Part shown: positions 37,067-47,224 of the stretch, piece by piece
Layout of the letters: each line of letters opens with the position of its first letter
Numbering within the stretch: the stretch's first letter is position 1
DNA from: Isoetes taiwanensis
Lineage: Eukaryota > Streptophyta > Lycopodiopsida > Isoetales > Isoetaceae
Assembly (NCBI GenBank): GCA_021234155.1
Contig: JAJEKV010000011.1
Span: 18,494,677-18,558,676, forward strand
DNA length: 64,000 bases
Direction: 5' to 3'
Notes under the pieces: model-generated
The model's input: the letters and a program-made list of their open reading frames with translations, nothing else
What the model was told of the DNA's origin: nothing
Databases searched by the model: none
Translations under genes and position numbers: made by a program

Positions 37067-37371
37067 GAATATGTTCTTACAAAGACTACTTGTTAGGATA
37101 ATGTTAAAAACATTTAAAAGCCTCGCTCGTGAGTAAGGACATGTCTCCCAATATCTACCCTGGTGTTTTATGCCAGGCCACATCAGGTACTCCTACTTCC
37201 ATTATCCCTTAATATAATCAACATTTCACAATATAACTTAAATTTAGATCTTATTGTAATATATAAAACCTGTACTTAAACCTTTACTTGAAATAGTAAT
37301 CATTCTTTATTTATTTATCATGAAAAATATAATCGTTTTACAATATCAATTTACCAATAGAAAGATCTCAC

Positions 37372-37481
37372 CAAGTTCTTGCCATAAGTCATATTCCTTC
37401 ACGTCTTCAATCTTTTTATAACTCTTTAACTCAGCAATTTTAATTCCAAATATTCCCATCTCTTTCAAGTTAACGACCACC
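37372..37481 (-). other. Possible minus-strand exon of unknown gene
   Basis: On the minus strand a 'tttctag' acceptor is followed by 110 bp open as NLKEMGIFGIKIAELKSYKK then IEDVKEYDLWQELG, ending at CTTG|GTGAGA. Both splice sites fit the consensus. The corresponding place in copy A (near 8113) keeps the donor but not the coding sequence. The family was not recognised. Confidence 0.3.
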
Positions 37482-37499
37482 CTAGAAACAAAATAGAGA

Positions 37500-39650
37500 C
37501 AATTGAAGGAGAGAACCCGTACCTGCAGCCAATCAATACACAATTAGCGTGAAAACGGTAAATGTGCAAGGGCCAAAAGGTACATTGGGTCTCTCAGTTT
37601 ATCACTGATCACCAATTGTATCCTTTTGCCCTGAGGTAAACATTAACATGAAAGAATCATGGAATAATGACATTCTTAACATTTTAAACTTCTTACTTTG
37701 GTCTCAAAGTAGTACCATTAGACGAGAACTAATTTCTTAGTCCCAAATCTAGCTGGTTACCTTGATAATCAGTTTTATAGTGCATAATAATCCTTCACGT
37801 ATTCCAAACTATCAGTGGTTCAAACTATACTTATAAATCATTCCAGCATTCAAATAAATTTTCATAAGTAATATCTTTGAAATTTGCATCTTTCTATGCT
37901 AACTTATTTCAGATCAACAAGAAACCTATGGCTTCACCATAGTCTAAGACGTCTGTCATTGTTTGAGAACGGTCCTTTGGCTGCCACGAGGCATAGTTTA
38001 TTTAGAGCCAAAGACAAAACTTCACAAATTAATTATGAAATCTTCTATACGTATTAAGCAAATGTCAAATAGCATCTGCAACAAATATTCCAGCTTATGT
38101 AACATCCAAACAGGGTATTTCTGTTTTAGCATAGTTAAAGCATTCAAACTCTAACCTGAGCAAGGTCCTTCAATATTACAATGTCATGTGAGTCGTATTT
38201 CCATCCAAATTCCTTCCTTTAGAACACCTTATGCTGGTCGTCCAAGAGTTGATACCATTTGTTACTCATGCATCAAGCCTGCCATATATTCAAGCAGAAA
38301 TGCAAATTATTTTAAAGCATGCCCATGGCCATGAAACTGCACAGCCACAGCCATCATGTTCGACCAGCCATATGCAAGAAAGCAACCAATATCTTCATGT
38401 GGCTATTATAAAGCAATGTGAAATAAAAAACATAACAGTTTGAATCTCAAACCTGGAAATGGATTGAAGCTTTATTTACTCGTCATACTTTTGATGGGGG
38501 CTCAGAGAACCCAATAAGCTCCACTAGAACTACTCTAGTTGGCTTAATCAGCCGCAGTAGAAAGTAAATCATCGAACTGCCACTTCTTATGGCCTGCAAG
38601 CACCATGAAAATGCTATGAAATCATTGTACTGCCACTTCTTATGGCCTACAAGCTCCATGAAAATGCTATGAAATAAATTTGGGTGCAATTCGTCCAAAC
38701 TAGAACCAGTAAAAAGCAGATCCGGCATAAATTTAGCATACATCCAGCTCTGGAATCTATTTATATTATCTGGTCCTTACTTTTTTCTCAGCTGAATACC
38801 CTGTTCATGCAGGCAGCCTACAAACTCATAGGGAGCTCGGTTTTCACAAGCAATCGCTCCACAACTAGATTTTTTTGCATTATCTTTGCCCAAAACCAAA
38901 ATCGGCCATCTAAAGATGTGTAGGCAGCCATTTAGGCAACATGTGCATATCCGAGGACCTGTGGCAGAATAATAAAAAATCCTGTATATTTTCTTCGTGC
39001 ATTCCAACCAAGAGCAGATCGTCAAGATCGTCCAGCACTTTGGCCACAAAACTTAGGGTTCATATGCCCTAAATCGATTTCTCATGAATATTTCTAATGT
39101 GCATGTCGTTTCCCCTTTGCCGTAACTTGGCTTTTTGCAAACAAGTTATTACAAGGAAACTTCTCGAAGCTTATAAAGTGTTCCAATAAATAAGACCTTT
39201 TGCAAAAAAATTGAAAAGAAAGGCAACCCCAAATCGTAACATCATTTTTTATGGGTCCATAGAAATTACAAACATCGTTAATAACTTGCCCTTTATGAAG
39301 TATCATTAGAATTTCCATCATTTCCAACATGCATTTTATGCACAATTTCCATCATTTCCAACATGCATTTTATGCACTTTTTGCATTTTAAGATGGTCAC
39401 TTTAGAAACAACCTTAGAAACAATCTTGTAGTAGCTCATATTTGCGTTTGTGCTTCTTAGCATGGTCCTTAACCCATAGTACTTAAAATGTTCCATCTTG
39501 TCATGGCTCCACAACATTTGGAGATGTCATGTTCCCCAAATTTTTAACAACATTCATCAACAATTTTTAAGGCAACCTCTAAGACATGCGATAATTATTT
39601 TTTCTTTCATCTTCTCGGATGCTCATGGATGCTCATGATCAAACCTAGGC
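37500..39650. other. AT-rich DNA with small tandem duplications
   Basis: No clear gene. A 50-bp unit is duplicated at 38578-38676 ('ctgccacttcttatggcct...'), and a 34-bp unit is duplicated at 39312-39378 ('atttccatcatttccaacat...'). Minus-strand open frames at 38483-38743 and 38777-39049 partly reflect these repeats and show no known domain. Confidence 0.5.
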
Positions 39651-39717
39651 TGCGGTATGAACTCACTCAAGAGCAAGTTCTCAAGGTTTGAAGATTTGAA
39701 GATTCAAAGAGAATATT

Positions 39718-39905
39718 CTTCTTCTTCTTCTTCTTCTTCTTCTTCTTCTTCTTCTTCTTCTTCTTCTTCTTCTTCTTCTTCTTCTTCTTCTTCCTCTTCT
39801 ATTTTTTTTCCATGGAAGAAGGACGTCGTTGAAAGACGAGGCCCATTCTTCCTCTATTTTTTATTACAAGAAGGGGACGTCGTTGAAAGACGAGGCCCCT
39901 TCTTT
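39718..39905. repeat. (TTC)n tract and duplicated GTCGTTGAAAGACGA unit
   Basis: About 76 bp of TTC repeats (39718-39793) are followed by two copies of a unit containing 'ggacgtcgttgaaagacga' (39820-39838 and 39878-39896). The unit resembles the element's subterminal motif. Confidence 0.85.
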
Positions 39906-40200
39906 TTATGTTCTTCTTTTTTTTTTATTTTCATTTTTTACATGTCAATATATAGTTCTTTTTAATTAACAATGTAAATAGTTTTAATGTCAATGATCTT
40001 TTCAATGTGAATCGTCTTTTTTTTTTTTTTTTTTTTATTTATTTCTTTATTTATGTAAGTTTTCTAATTATTGAATGCCTTTATTTTTTTGCATGTACAC
40101 TAATAACAAAATGCGTCGCTCTTGGAAATCGATTTTCATTTTCGAAGACATTCTAGGTAAGAATTTGAGTTTGAGTAGGAGAATAAAATTTTAATGTTTT

Positions 40201-40547
40201 ATTTAGGTTAAAAAAAAACTTGGGGAGACTTGGACAAGGGCATGGTCGGCTCCGCCTTGAGTGGAGAAGACTAGGTGTTCCGGGTCCAAGCTCACCGTTT
40301 ACTCTTGTAATTTTATTGATTAATGTATTTAGTTTAGAAAAAATTGGGGAGACTTGGACAAGGGCATGGTCGGCTCCGCCTTGAGTGGAGAAGACTAGGT
40401 GTTCCGGGTCCAAGCTCACCGTTTACTCTTGAAATTTTATTGATTAATGTATTTAGTTTAGAAAAATTTGGGGAGACTTGGACAAGGGGCATGGTCGGCT
40501 CCGCCTTGAGTGGAGAAGACTAGGTGTTCCGGGTCCAAGCTCACCGC
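40201..40547. repeat. Three tandem copies of a 124-bp unit containing the conserved hairpin motif
   Basis: The units are spaced by 124-125 bp (the landmark 'ggtcggctccgcc' starts at 40244, 40368 and 40493). Each contains the hairpin CTCCGC-CTTGA-GTGGAG and 'gactaggtgttccgggtcc'. A decayed fourth start follows near 40598. They lie just upstream of the kinase-like region. A possible first exon (40111-40156, ending TAG|GTAAGA) sits before them, so they may be within a leader or first intron. Confidence 0.85.
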
Positions 40548-40905
40548 CTACTTGTTTATTTTTTTTTATTAATATATCAATAAATAGAAATCTTTACTGA
40601 TTGGACAAGGGCGTGGTTTTTGAAAAAAAATTGCATTATTGATTTTCGGGTTTCTAGTTAAGAATGTTGTTTTTAAAGATGTTAGGGATGTCAAAGAAAC
40701 ACCGATGTGGAGTGGTTAAGAGCAAGAAAAATTTAAATAGTTGTTTTTAAAAAAAAAAAAATTAAAAGGGAAACTAACTCTTAAGAAAGTAGGTAAAGAT
40801 TCATAATGAAGGTTTGAAAAAGTCACAAAGCAAGATTAATGAATCTAAATTGGTTTGTAGGTATGGCCCCCCGATTTGTGAAGACACTAATGATTAGTGA
40901 GATTA

Positions 40906-42429
40906 GACGATGGTCATAAATGAGATATGTGCTAACGAAAGTCCCGACCGGGAGATGCAAACTGGTCAACGTGTCGACCATTTTGTCAGACATGTGAAAA
41001 GGAAGTGCCAATTTGAGTTAGCACAAAAATGGCCAGGTCAAGAAGAAATGTTGACTTCTCTCCTTGACACACATGTAAAGCCAATGATTGGAAACCCCAT
41101 GGATGAACAAGACATGTTTGAAGCATTCGGTCCAAGGCAAAGTCCCAATGCCGGAGGCTCGTGTCAAGGAATGGGTAGCTTCATGGAATTCCTCAAAGAA
41201 GCGGCGCTTTGGATCACAAGAACATCATTGCGGATCTCAATGCACGCCGGTTGAGGTAATTAAAAATGCTTTGCATCGGGGGAAGCTCTAGTGGAGCAGG
41301 CCTAGCAAGCCCCACTTTTCTTTGGAGAATCACATGAACACATCAATCTTTGTTGATCCCATGCCCGTAGAGGCCGTGGATGTGATACGCCTTATTGAGG
41401 AGAAACCAACACATCGCACGTATCAAATCAAAATCAACGGAACACAACACTTCCAAGATGATGAGCTATACAGTGGATGGGTTTTCAAGGGCAAAGATAG
41501 GGCGTAGACGCATGAGATGGCTCAAAGATACATACGCTTCAAGAGCCCGCATCCTCGCTTTGGCTACATCCATTGGACTTGCATATGAAGTTGCTAGCTC
41601 TAGTGGGGATACCATAGGGCCAATGGTGATTCTACCTTTCATGAATGGAGAGACACTTGCACACTTGTTTGACTATTTACCTAATAACTTGTCACGCTTT
41701 TAGAAGATGGTCAAATGCAATTGCTAGAGCCCAAGAAGAACCGACAAACACATAGGCGCTGAACTTAGGAGCAAAATGCGAGTTGTATATCAAGATGTTC
41801 CGGAGATAGCTCTTGCCCCAGCGTAAGGTGTCGTTGAGATCCACAAAAGGCCACTTCACTCACACAAAAGCTTAATTGCAAGAGAGTCAAATTACATTTT
41901 GATGATGAGTACCAAAATGTGTGGGTGGCCATTGGTGATTGGGACAATGCAATTCATTTTACGCCAAAGAGCCGTCGTCCCCTTGTTGAAGTGTCGGTAC
42001 TTACTTTCGGATGGACAAGCAAAATATCCATGGTTAGAGGAAACCGTGGTTTGAGAAATCAAAGGATGATGATCGTGTATGGGGACACGAAAATTCATGA
42101 TGTCTATGCATTGGGATATATTTATGAGATGCTTCGGATTTCGTGCAAGCTATGCGCGACGAATGGAGTGGTTTAATAATAACAACAATGCCCAATGGAT
42201 TAATCCAACCCATATGTACCAACGACGTCTTGACAAGTTGGAGGAGCAAAAAACAAGAATGATGTGCCTACGTGAAGACGTATTCTCATCACGACCCAAA
42301 GCTTCTGAAGTTGTTGAAGCCTTACAAAGTGTTGGAATATCTTCTACCATGGTTGTGAGACAAAGATCGACACATGAAGTGCATGGATGCCTTGAGATGT
42401 CAAAATTGTTGTTGTCACAACTCAAATAA
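40906..42429 (+). pseudogene. Protein-kinase-like gene carried by the CACTA element
   Basis: Blocks in order: an N-terminal open part with QEEMLTSLLDTHVKPMIGNP (40906-41254); FVDPMPVEAVDVIRLIEEKP (41340-41400); GPMVILPFMNGETLAHLF (41610-41665), like the hinge after kinase subdomain IV; VWVAIGDWDNAIHF (41919-41960), in the place of the DFG loop; HDVYALGYIYEML (42096-42134), matching subdomain IX (DVYSFG--L-E); and SRPKASEVVEALQ (42290-42330), matching the final RP-F-EV---L block. The DFG motif is changed and no clear HRD or VAIK lysine was found. Frames shift between blocks. It could be a pseudokinase or a decayed kinase. A kinase is the best fit, with moderate certainty. Confidence 0.5.
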
Positions 42430-42911
42430 TGAATACAATATTGTATATCTTGCCATGTTTAAGAGTATTAAATTTTTTTAATTGTCTAATAACCAAATAT
42501 ATAAAGACACTTTTAATTATTCAAATCCCAATGTTTTGTAATGAACTTCCCATGTTGCTAACATTTGTTGCTTTCCTACTATGTTATTCATCGCACTCCA
42601 TATAAATAACTTGCAAGTTTTTGCACATGTCCAGCAACCATGGGATGCGGCACGATGGCATATCTATTGTTCACAACTTTACTTCTCGCGTGGCTTGGTA
42701 GCCTTACTGACAGCCCTAAACCTCGCAAAGGCCTTTAAGAGGCGGTTGGTCGCTCGGGTTTAGCTCACCACCACCGCCACCTCCACCATTGTGTGGATTT
42801 GGTATGGATTTTTTTCTAGGATAAAATGTAAGTTAACCATTTATTTTTAACGCTCTAATGTTTTTAAATGTAGCGTGTAAATGCGGTTAAGTCCTTCTTT
42901 TCCTATGCATA

Positions 42912-44224
42912 ATGTTCGTCGTCGTGGTTATGGGCGGATCTTCTTCTCATCACCACCACCGAAGAGATTCGAAAAAGGACCTCGCATCCAGCCAGAAGAC
43001 GGCGAGCGTGGAACTCCGAGATATCAACGAGGGCGATAACCCCAAGATAGGTGGAATGCCTTGCAATTCGGGATGTCGCCCGCAGAAATGGAGATTGCGC
43101 CAGCCGTTGAACAAAGTGGCGGAGGTCCGGGCCATGACCCTCCACGCCATAGCTCATACACTCCTTCAGAATTCAATCTTGGGCCCGCTCCCGAGCACGA
43201 GGAGAATGAACCCCCACGGCGAGCGCCGACCGTCGCCCACGCCGGAGTGGACGCAATTCCTCTTCAAGCTCGGTAAAGATCGCGGCACCACCGCACCACC
43301 TCCACGAAGGCATCTCTTTCAATATGAGTGAGTTCATCTTGAATTATGCCCTTTTTGTTCACTAACACATATTCATATGTTAGTCGTATGTTGAGTGTAG
43401 TAGCAAGAAAGCCGCCGCGCCACAAAGACTTTATAGATGGCGACAATTTTTGGAAGATGGCTAATAATGTCACAAATAGCGTTTGCCATAACGTCCACAA
43501 GGGTGAATGGAACTCGGGAGCCTATGATGAGGAAAAGAGAGGATCAAGGAGATTTTAGAAGCGTAATATCCCGAGCTCAAGTCAGGAGAGATCTCATGGA
43601 GGGAGCTTTGTTCAAAGCAGGGTAAACATGTTAAATCCACCAGGTATTAGGCTCTTTCGTTCTTCATTATAACCTCATTGTACTCATATTTTATTTTTAA
43701 TAGTTGCAGAGGTAATCAGAAGAAGCAGCTGAAAGCTCTTGCCAAAGCTACAGGAGTCCCGATAGAGGAAGTGGCACAGCCTATCTGGTTGACTAATGAG
43801 GCATTTCAAGTACATCATCTCTCCCATGAGTCGTATAATTAGATGATGCCATGTGGACTAAGTCCTTGTATTGCATTGTAGTGTTTGAAGGCCAACATAT
43901 TATCAAAGAAAGGGGAAGCTAGAACAAAGGCAGCGCTGGACGCGAGGTACGACGAAGCAAGTGGCAGCCATAGTGCCAATAAGACTGGGTCTGGCGGTTA
44001 TGGCTTTCTGGATAAGCTATTTGTAAGTATAAATTTGGTTTATAATGTAGGTTCTCGAGTTGAACACTAACATTAGTTTTGGTGCTCATTCTCACTAGGC
44101 GTCATTTGCTGGTCGCCCGGCTGCTAAAGATGAACGCGAAAGGGCCTTCAAAGAAGGCAGTCATGCGGCCATCTCGTACGCCACTGCGCGTGAAAGGGGG
44201 GATGAAGTGTGTATCATTCATTAG
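42912..44224 (+). CDS. Small spliced gene in the TNP1/Transposase_24 position
   Basis: The three last exons have clean splice sites: 43710-43809 (GNQKKQLKALAKATGVPIEE then VAQPIWLTNEAFQ), 43882-44022 (47 codons with LSKKGEARTKAALDARY and GSHSANKTGSGGYGFLDKLF) and 44099-44224 (SFAGRPAAKDERERAFKEG, ending at TAG). Upstream, 42904-43330 and 43380-43560 are open with arginine/proline-rich sequence, but with competing frames. A charged block with SKKG--R--A followed by a short GS stretch recalls the 'SEQNKKNR...H-AGS--F' region of plant Ptta/En/Spm (Transposase_24) proteins. Its place, next to the right subterminal repeats and after TNP2, fits the second protein of a CACTA element. These exons are the best preserved in the element. 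Confidence 0.5.
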
Positions 44225-44319
44225 ATAATTATTTGTGACTACAATGAACAAATGAAGACGAAGCCAATGAAGAAGAAGAAGAAGAGAGCAACAACTAAAG
44301 ACTTAATATATTTTGTAAT

Positions 44320-45275
44320 GTGCAAATTACATTGTGAAATATATTAATTGAATTCAATTTAAATTTTTTATGCTTTGTTCTTATTATTTGTGATTTTTTT
44401 GTTATGTTAATTTTATGCTCGATTCTATTTTTTTATTCTTAGATTTATTAAACATTTAATTACATATTAAACAATAATGCTTATCTACCATTAATATAAT
44501 TTAATCAATATTTGTTTCTATTTTTCGAATTTTTAAATTTTTAAATATTTATTCTCGATTTATTTTGTTCATATTTAATATTTATTAATACTATTAATAT
44601 TATTGATAATATTAATATTAATAAATATTACTAAATATTTATTTATATTAAATATTTGTTAATTTTGCATATGAATATTAACCGTCCGCTAAATCATATT
44701 GAATAATATTAAATAAATATTTTTTTTATCAAAATTCCTTAATCGTCGTTGAACGACGTTATTCCCGCGATGGCGCCACGCCGCCAGCGGCCGTTGAACG
44801 ACGCCGTCTACGTGGCGCCGGGCCGCCAGAAGCCGACAAACCACGCGCCAGACAGTGACAACCCACGCCAAATAACGCCGTTGAACGACGCGTTTCACAC
44901 ACGGCCGCCACGCCGGGCCGCTTACGCTACCGGCAACGCCACGCCGGATTGGACATGATGACGGTACTTTTCGCCGCTTGAACGACGTTGACAAATCATC
45001 CGCCACGCCACCGGCCGACGGGCCGGGCGCTGCCACTCGGGCAGCGAAGTGCCGCGTGGGCGACCCACGGTAATGCTAACGACGCTGAAACGACGTCATG
45101 TCGTCGCTTAAAGACGCCGCAGTTGCGACGCGTATAGCGACGCATAAACGTCGTTTATCGACGCTCCGACGTCGAAATAGACGTCGTTTATCGACGTTTC
45201 GACGTCGATCATCCACGTGCAAACGACGTCTGGACGTCGTAATAGACGTCGTAACAGGGCTTTGGTTTTGTAGTG
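44320..45275. promoter_or_regulatory. Right CACTA subterminal region
   Basis: 44320-44735 is extremely AT-rich. From 44740 to 45265 the motifs CGTCGTTGAACGACG, CGTTGAACGACG, ACGTCGTTTATCGACG and similar occur many times in GC-rich DNA, mirroring the left end. The terminus is TTTTGTAGTG (45266-45275). Such repeats are known binding sites for the element's own proteins. The small open frames here are by-products of the repeats. Confidence 0.65.
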
Positions 45276-45278
45276 TCC
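45276..45278. repeat. Target-site duplication TCC, right
   Basis: This matches 21418-21420. Joining the flanks across one TCC leaves an open frame of about 75 codons through the empty site (from about 21256 to a TGA near 45354). Confidence 0.7.
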
Positions 45279-46460
45279 AATAAAGCAGAGAGTGGAAGCA
45301 GCGAGATGAAAGAACCAAAGAAGTCCGAATTGCAAACTATGAGGGGATGATGGCGCATTTCTTGGCGCCTCACGACTAGGGCGGCAGCAGGGATAGGGGC
45401 CGCCCCTTCTCCTTGCATTCGGCACTGCAATGGCTTCCAAATCTCTTCAAGCTTGTGATCTGGCTGCTAGCAAGAGTTTGGGTTGTTTGGTTTTCTTTAG
45501 ATTCTGCTTCTATGATGCTGCTGTTTTCTAGTTTCTTGGAGCTTTTCCATGGCGGCCTCTTCAGCCCTCTTTAAGAATCCACTAACGTGGATTTTTATTC
45601 TGATGCCTCCGGTAATGCTGATGCTTTCGATAAGCATTGTGATTCTCCATAAGCATTCTTTATGAATAGACACACCGAAATGGCGCAAATGCCTATAAGG
45701 TAGAGTAAATATGATGCAGGGCTCTGAGAGAAGATGCTTCAAATTTCCTTTTAAATAACAGTAGTGGTTCTTATTCCAAGTTTGATATGCTAGAAGCCTT
45801 TCCCTTCCTCTTGCCCTTTTGTACTAGCCTAAAGGTGTAGAGTCTGATTTCATGGAAAAGAAGAAGAGTAGATTGATCCGATTCTGCCATATTTGTTGAT
45901 GAGATATGAACTGTGTCAAATTGCCGAGCTAGGGAATTTCTGTTGCGGGATGAGGCCTTTATTTCTTAAGCCAAGATTTGGGAGTAGCTTTGGTGGCTGG
46001 GCTTTGTTGTCTAGCTATTTTAGGCTGACTGTGACAATGCAGCATTTTTTCTGGTTCATACATTGTTGATAAATCTGTAGAACATGTTAAATTTTTGGAG
46101 CCGTGGCAGCTTCTTTGAGCAATGTGGCAGATTGCTCATGATACCTCTTCAATCTTTTTCTCTTCATCTCTACTCTTGCAAGAGGTGGTTTATTGTACAT
46201 TCAAGATGTACTTGCAGCTTGTGGAAAATTTGTATTTGTCTCCTGTAGTATTCTACTAGCTATGAAGATGTTGATTATGATCCTGTAATAGTAGTTGGTT
46301 GGAAGAAGAGGTTGAGGAAAACTTATGAGTACTAAAGCTTCAGGTAGGATATTTGATCCATAAGGGATCCTCTGTACTTCAAGGTTATTTGATCCTTGTG
46401 GGATCTTTGATGTAATTCTTCCTATGAATAAAAAATTTTCTTTCCTTCAAAAAAATAAAA
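45279..46460. other. CACTA flank; possible LINE-like 3' end at 46340-46450
   Basis: No gene was recognised. The right part reads '...gatccttgtgggatcttt', then 'gatgtaattcttcctatgaa' and 'taaaaaattttc', the kind of 3' end with an A-rich tail seen in plant L1-type LINEs, but no coding part was seen. Confidence 0.35.
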
Positions 46461-46769
46461 ATAAAATAATTGCAAACTACTGATACAAACACAAATGCTT
46501 AAACCCAGCAGTTCCAAACCAAGATTTCAATCGGTGAATTAAAATTCTCATTTCAAATCAGTGGACCAAAGCCCTAATTTGGACTAATGATTCAAATCCA
46601 TCATTCAATCGGCAGAAACATCAATGGCGACTTGCAAAGAATCATCCCATGCAGACATCTACGGGCAAAGAAGAACTGCGCCTTTCTGACTCCACATTTG
46701 GACTGAAAATAGAAATCCCCACACCAACACATCGCAAGATTGAAAATCCAATGGATGTAAGCTTTTTTG

Positions 46770-46800
<31 letters not shown>

Positions 46801-46877
46801 CATCCGCCATCTTGAATTCTTATTGGGAAACCTAATCACTGAAGGTGGAAACGCTGAATTACAAAACCGACTAGTTT

Positions 46878-47220
46878 TCACATCCAATCTTCAATGTTTC
46901 TGATCCATTTTGTTGCAATCCATTTGCATTTAATTGCAAGACAGTTTTTATGCAAAACAAATTGCGAGTTTTGAGGTATATACAAGTAGTAAAGAGAAGA
47001 GAGGAATGCAAACCTTGTGAAGTGTACCATTGGAGAATATTGAATAAAAGAGAAGTGCATCTCCTTGCCTTGGCTTCACCTTAAGACCAATACATTGCTT
47101 ATAGTCATTGCCAATGTTTACATTCCTATAATTCTGCAGATGAGGAGAATGAAACCTTTAAAAATGTTTATAATTGGAAAGTTTCTCTCCTCCTTCCACA
47201 TCAGTTAAAAAGGAAGCCAC
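46878..47220 (-). pseudogene. Prolyl 4-hydroxylase (2OG-Fe(II) oxygenase) 3' fragment
   Basis: In minus-strand order: VASFLTDVEGGEKLS (47220-47178), matching the 'VATVLMYLSDVE-GGETVFP' block of plant prolyl 4-hydroxylases; after a 'cctcatctgcag' acceptor, NYRNVNIGNDYKQCIGLKVK then PRQGDALLFYSIFSNGTLHK (47134-47014), matching '--L-VKP--GDALLF-----G--D'; and LHKNCLAIKCKWIATKWIRN (46955 to a stop at 46878), matching 'SLHG-CPV--G-KW-ATKWI'. These enzymes hydroxylate proline in cell-wall proteins in the ER/Golgi. The first two parts are separated by only about 40 bp, too short for a plant intron, and the last junction has no AG acceptor, so this is a fossil. The iron-binding HxD part was not found. 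Confidence 0.6.
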
Positions 47221-47224
47221 CTGT

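Larger units (their letters stand above)
29225..37075. repeat. Copy B of the 7.8-kb duplicated block (inside the CACTA element)
   Basis: It aligns with 1-7560 throughout. It begins with a cluster of GTCGTTATAG and GTCGTTAAGCG motifs (29225-29330), resembling the subterminal repeats, and ends after the TTC tract at 37066. Copy B keeps longer open frames and better splice sites than copy A. Confidence 0.85.
21421..45275 (+). mobile_element. Giant CACTA (En/Spm) DNA transposon, 23,855 bp
   Basis: The left end reads CACTACAAGGG and the right end reads TTTTGTAGTG, giving an 8-bp inverted match that starts with the family signature CACTA. TCC flanks both ends. Both ends carry dense palindromic subterminal motifs of the type GTCGTTNAACGAC (21.4-22.7 and 44.7-45.3 kb). 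Inside are a TNP2-type transposase and a small spliced gene in the TNP1 position, as in autonomous elements. Unusual cargo lies between them: a SET-domain gene, a kinase-like gene, a 7.8-kb block with tandem array, a WG-repeat fragment and a transporter first exon. The transposase is frameshifted, so the copy is probably no longer autonomous. An alternative is two nested CACTA elements, since motif clusters also occur internally at 29.2 and 36.0-36.4 kb; no internal CACTA termini with duplications were seen. Confidence 0.75.

Noticed and set aside
36833-37183. Long minus-strand polyglutamate open frame
   Set aside because: It is only the translation of the (TTC)n/(GAA)n tract.
39657-39965. 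Plus-strand polyserine open frame
   Set aside because: It is the (TTC)n tract read in another phase, with no domain on either side.
40201-40547. CRISPR-like array of three regular repeats
   Set aside because: The whole 124-bp unit is repeated with no variable spacers, and the DNA is eukaryotic.
43874-43882. TTGTAGTG as an alternative right CACTA terminus
   Set aside because: It is part of a splice acceptor in a well-preserved gene, has no adjacent subterminal repeats and no TCC follows.
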